A stretch of 64,000 nucleotides of DNA, from positions 62,001 through 126,000 of the forward strand of contig JAIOZA010000003.1 of the NCBI GenBank assembly GCA_021740825.1. The letters run 5' to 3'. The translations under genes were made by a program, and so were the position numbers. The notes under the pieces are model-generated. The model saw only the letters and a list, made by a program, of their open reading frames with translations, did not search any database and was not told the DNA's origin. Below are positions 62,588-64,000 of this stretch, in pieces (the first letter of the stretch is position 1; each line of letters begins with the position of its first letter). The DNA is from Bacteroidia bacterium. GTDB taxonomy: Bacteria; Bacteroidota; Bacteroidia; B-17B0; Aurantibacillaceae.

Positions 62588-64000
62588 TTAACTATATTTT
62601 ATAGCGCTATCAAACGTATCTGCGCTGCTTTGCATTAAATCAAACTCCCAACCTTGCGGATAGGGCGCTTCTAATAATGCACCTTTTAATACATACGGAT
62701 ACATTTCGGCATATGTTTGAATTTGATTAGCACTTACGCGTCTGTATATATGCGAGCGATGTAAATTATCCGGATGCTCAATACCGGCTGCCGACATTAA
62801 TTCTACTGCCGCTTTCACGGTTTCGTGTTGAAAGTTTGCTACCCGTACTTTTTTTAAATTTACATCTAATCCTTTATATAAGTTTGGGTTTTGTGTGGCC
62901 ACGCCCGTTGGGCATGTGTTTGTATTACATTCTAATGCTTGTATACAACCTAACGATAGCATCATGGATCTTGCAGCACTACACATATCAGCGCCAAGAG
63001 AAAAATTCTTCACTAAATCAAATCCGGTATGAACTTTACCTGAAGCAATTATTTTTATATGTTTTTTTAAACCAAATCCGTTTAGTGCATCATATACAAA
63101 TGCTAAACCTTCGCGCAACGGCATACCAACCGAATTACTAAATTCTAATGGAGCGGCACCAGTGCCACCTTCTCCGCCATCCACGGTAATAAAATCGGGC
63201 ATAATTTTAGTTTGAATCATGGCTTTGCAAATGGCAATAAATTGACTTTTTTGCCCAATGCATAATTTAAAACCAATTGGTTTTCCGCCGCTTAAATCTC
63301 TTAGCTGTTTAATAAAACTAAGCAATTCTAAAGGTGTGCTAAATGCTTTGTGGTAAGAAGGAGAAAGAACATCTTTTCCTTTTTCTACTAAACGTATTTT
63401 AGCAATTTCATCGGTAACTTTTGATGCTGGTAAAATGCCGCCATGCCCGGGTTTTGCACCTTGCGATAATTTTATTTCAATCATTTTTACATTTGGCAAA
63501 ACAGCGCGCTCCGCAAAGGCTGCTCCATTAAAAGTGCCATCTTGGTTTCTGCAACCAAAATAGCCTGTTCCAATTTGCCAAATAACATCACCCTCAGGCA
63601 ATAAATGGTAAGGACTTAAACCGCCCTCTCCAGTATTATGTGCAAAGCCACCAAGTTTAGCGCCGCCGTTTAATGCCATTATTGCATTTTTACTTAACGA
63701 ACCAAAACTCATAGCCGACACATTAAAAATACTTGCTGCATAAGGTTGCTTGCAATCAGGGCCGCCAACTGTAACTCTTGGGTCGTGCACACCTTTCTCT
63801 AAAGGTAAAGGTGATATAGAATGGTTTAACCATTCGTAGCCTGTTTCATAAACATTTAATTGTGTACCAAAGGGCGTAGAATCTGTTGCTTTTTTAGAAC
63901 GTTGATAAATCACATTTCTGCTTAAGCGGTTAAATGGTGCACCATCCGTATCCGATTCAATAAAATACTGATATATTTTTGGACGCATCCACTCTGCCCA
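62588..64000 (-). CDS. FMN-binding glutamate synthase family protein (5' truncated by window)
   Basis: The frame is open to the window edge (codons for WAEW precede Met at 63988), so the true start lies outside; relatives carry an N-terminal membrane segment there. At least 470 residues are present. Seen: the GltB2-type barrel with SAMSFGSLSKNAIMALNGGA, LSQGAKPGHGGILPASKV and TVDGGEGGTGAAPLEFSNSV. Cysteines in GCIQALECNTNTC keep the C-x5-C-x4-C spacing of the glutamate synthase 3Fe-4S cluster, followed by PTGVATQ. No glutaminase domain is visible. Predicted FMN/iron-sulfur oxidoreductase; the true substrate of this stand-alone family is uncertain. Confidence 0.88.
   Translation of the reverse strand, partial: WAEWMRPKIYQYFIESDTDGAPFNRLSRNVIYQRSKKATDSTPFGTQLNVYETGYEWLNHSISPLPLEKGVHDPRVTVGGPDCKQPYAASIFNVSAMSFGSLSKNAIMALNGGAKLGGFAHNTGEGGLSPYHLLPEGDVIWQIGTGYFGCRNQDGTFNGAAFAERAVLPNVKMIEIKLSQGAKPGHGGILPASKVTDEIAKIRLVEKGKDVLSPSYHKAFSTPLELLSFIKQLRDLSGGKPIGFKLCIGQKSQFIAICKAMIQTKIMPDFITVDGGEGGTGAAPLEFSNSVGMPLREGLAFVYDALNGFGLKKHIKIIASGKVHTGFDLVKNFSLGADMCSAARSMMLSLGCIQALECNTNTCPTGVATQNPNLYKGLDVNLKKVRVANFQHETVKAAVELMSAAGIEHPDNLHRSHIYRRVSANQIQTYAEMYPYVLKGALLEAPYPQGWEFDLMQSSADTFDSAIKYS

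Overview
The window is 64 kb of low-GC (about one third G+C by eye), densely coding chromosome from a member of the Bacteroidota. Four things point there: type IX secretion (T9SS) components and substrates (a long PorU-type sortase, a PorV-family protein, type A and type B sorting domains), the phylum's TAnnTTTG -7 promoter element in front of many genes, the general absence of Shine-Dalgarno sequences, and lineage-typical families (S46 dipeptidyl-peptidase, M49 lipoprotein, LytTR regulators). Nothing fixes the order. Most genes are conserved housekeeping or envelope genes. I see no prophage, plasmid, integrative element, rRNA operon or CRISPR array.

Layout. 1-9.5 kb: 3' end of a SprB-repeat adhesin with a T9SS type B signal, tadA-gltX (one-base overlap), and porV-porU (ATGA overlap). 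9.8-13 kb: a repeat-rich T9SS substrate, rnhB, a peroxiredoxin and a 4-TM membrane protein. 13-20 kb: an S46 peptidase, a class 3 lipase, a hotdog thioesterase, an OmpR-type two-component pair and a lytic transglycosylase. 20-28 kb: rpsF-rpsR-rplI, an unknown exported protein, an M49 peptidase lipoprotein and aconitase. 28-35 kb: a decayed Bro-N/DinD-like gene, plsX-fabH, sufE, an EamA transporter, rplU-rpmA, serS and tRNA-Leu(UAG). 35-40 kb: VWA and SIMPL exported proteins, then a TPR/LytS-type kinase with its LytTR regulator. 40-47 kb: ftsX, trmD, an unknown exported protein, tgt, an LptF/LptG permease and dnaG. 47-54 kb: pssA, an MBOAT/SGNH pair, a phosphate transporter, an LpxH-like phosphatase and a glycosyltransferase. 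54-64 kb: rnr, a propeller-type kinase with a LytTR regulator, mqo, a repeat-filled gap, and the 3' part of an FMN-binding glutamate-synthase-like gene that runs off the window.

How the genes fit together. The main themes are cell-surface and secretion biology (T9SS machinery, its substrates, exported peptidases, lipid and LPS enzymes), translation (synthetases, ribosomal proteins, tRNA modification by TadA, TrmD and Tgt) and three separate two-component systems.

I did not find a clear, wholly new biological system. The most noteworthy observations are: a family of short inverted-repeat intergenic elements, amplified at 62.0-62.6 kb into a 236-bp higher-order tandem array; a common dispersed palindrome read through in frame inside rnr; a tRNA-guanine transglycosylase that lacks the three zinc-ligand cysteines; a recurring coupling of TAnnTTTG boxes to start codons that implies leaderless or near-leaderless mRNAs and corrects several start sites; and a two-component pair that joins a HisKA_2 propeller kinase to a LytTR regulator.
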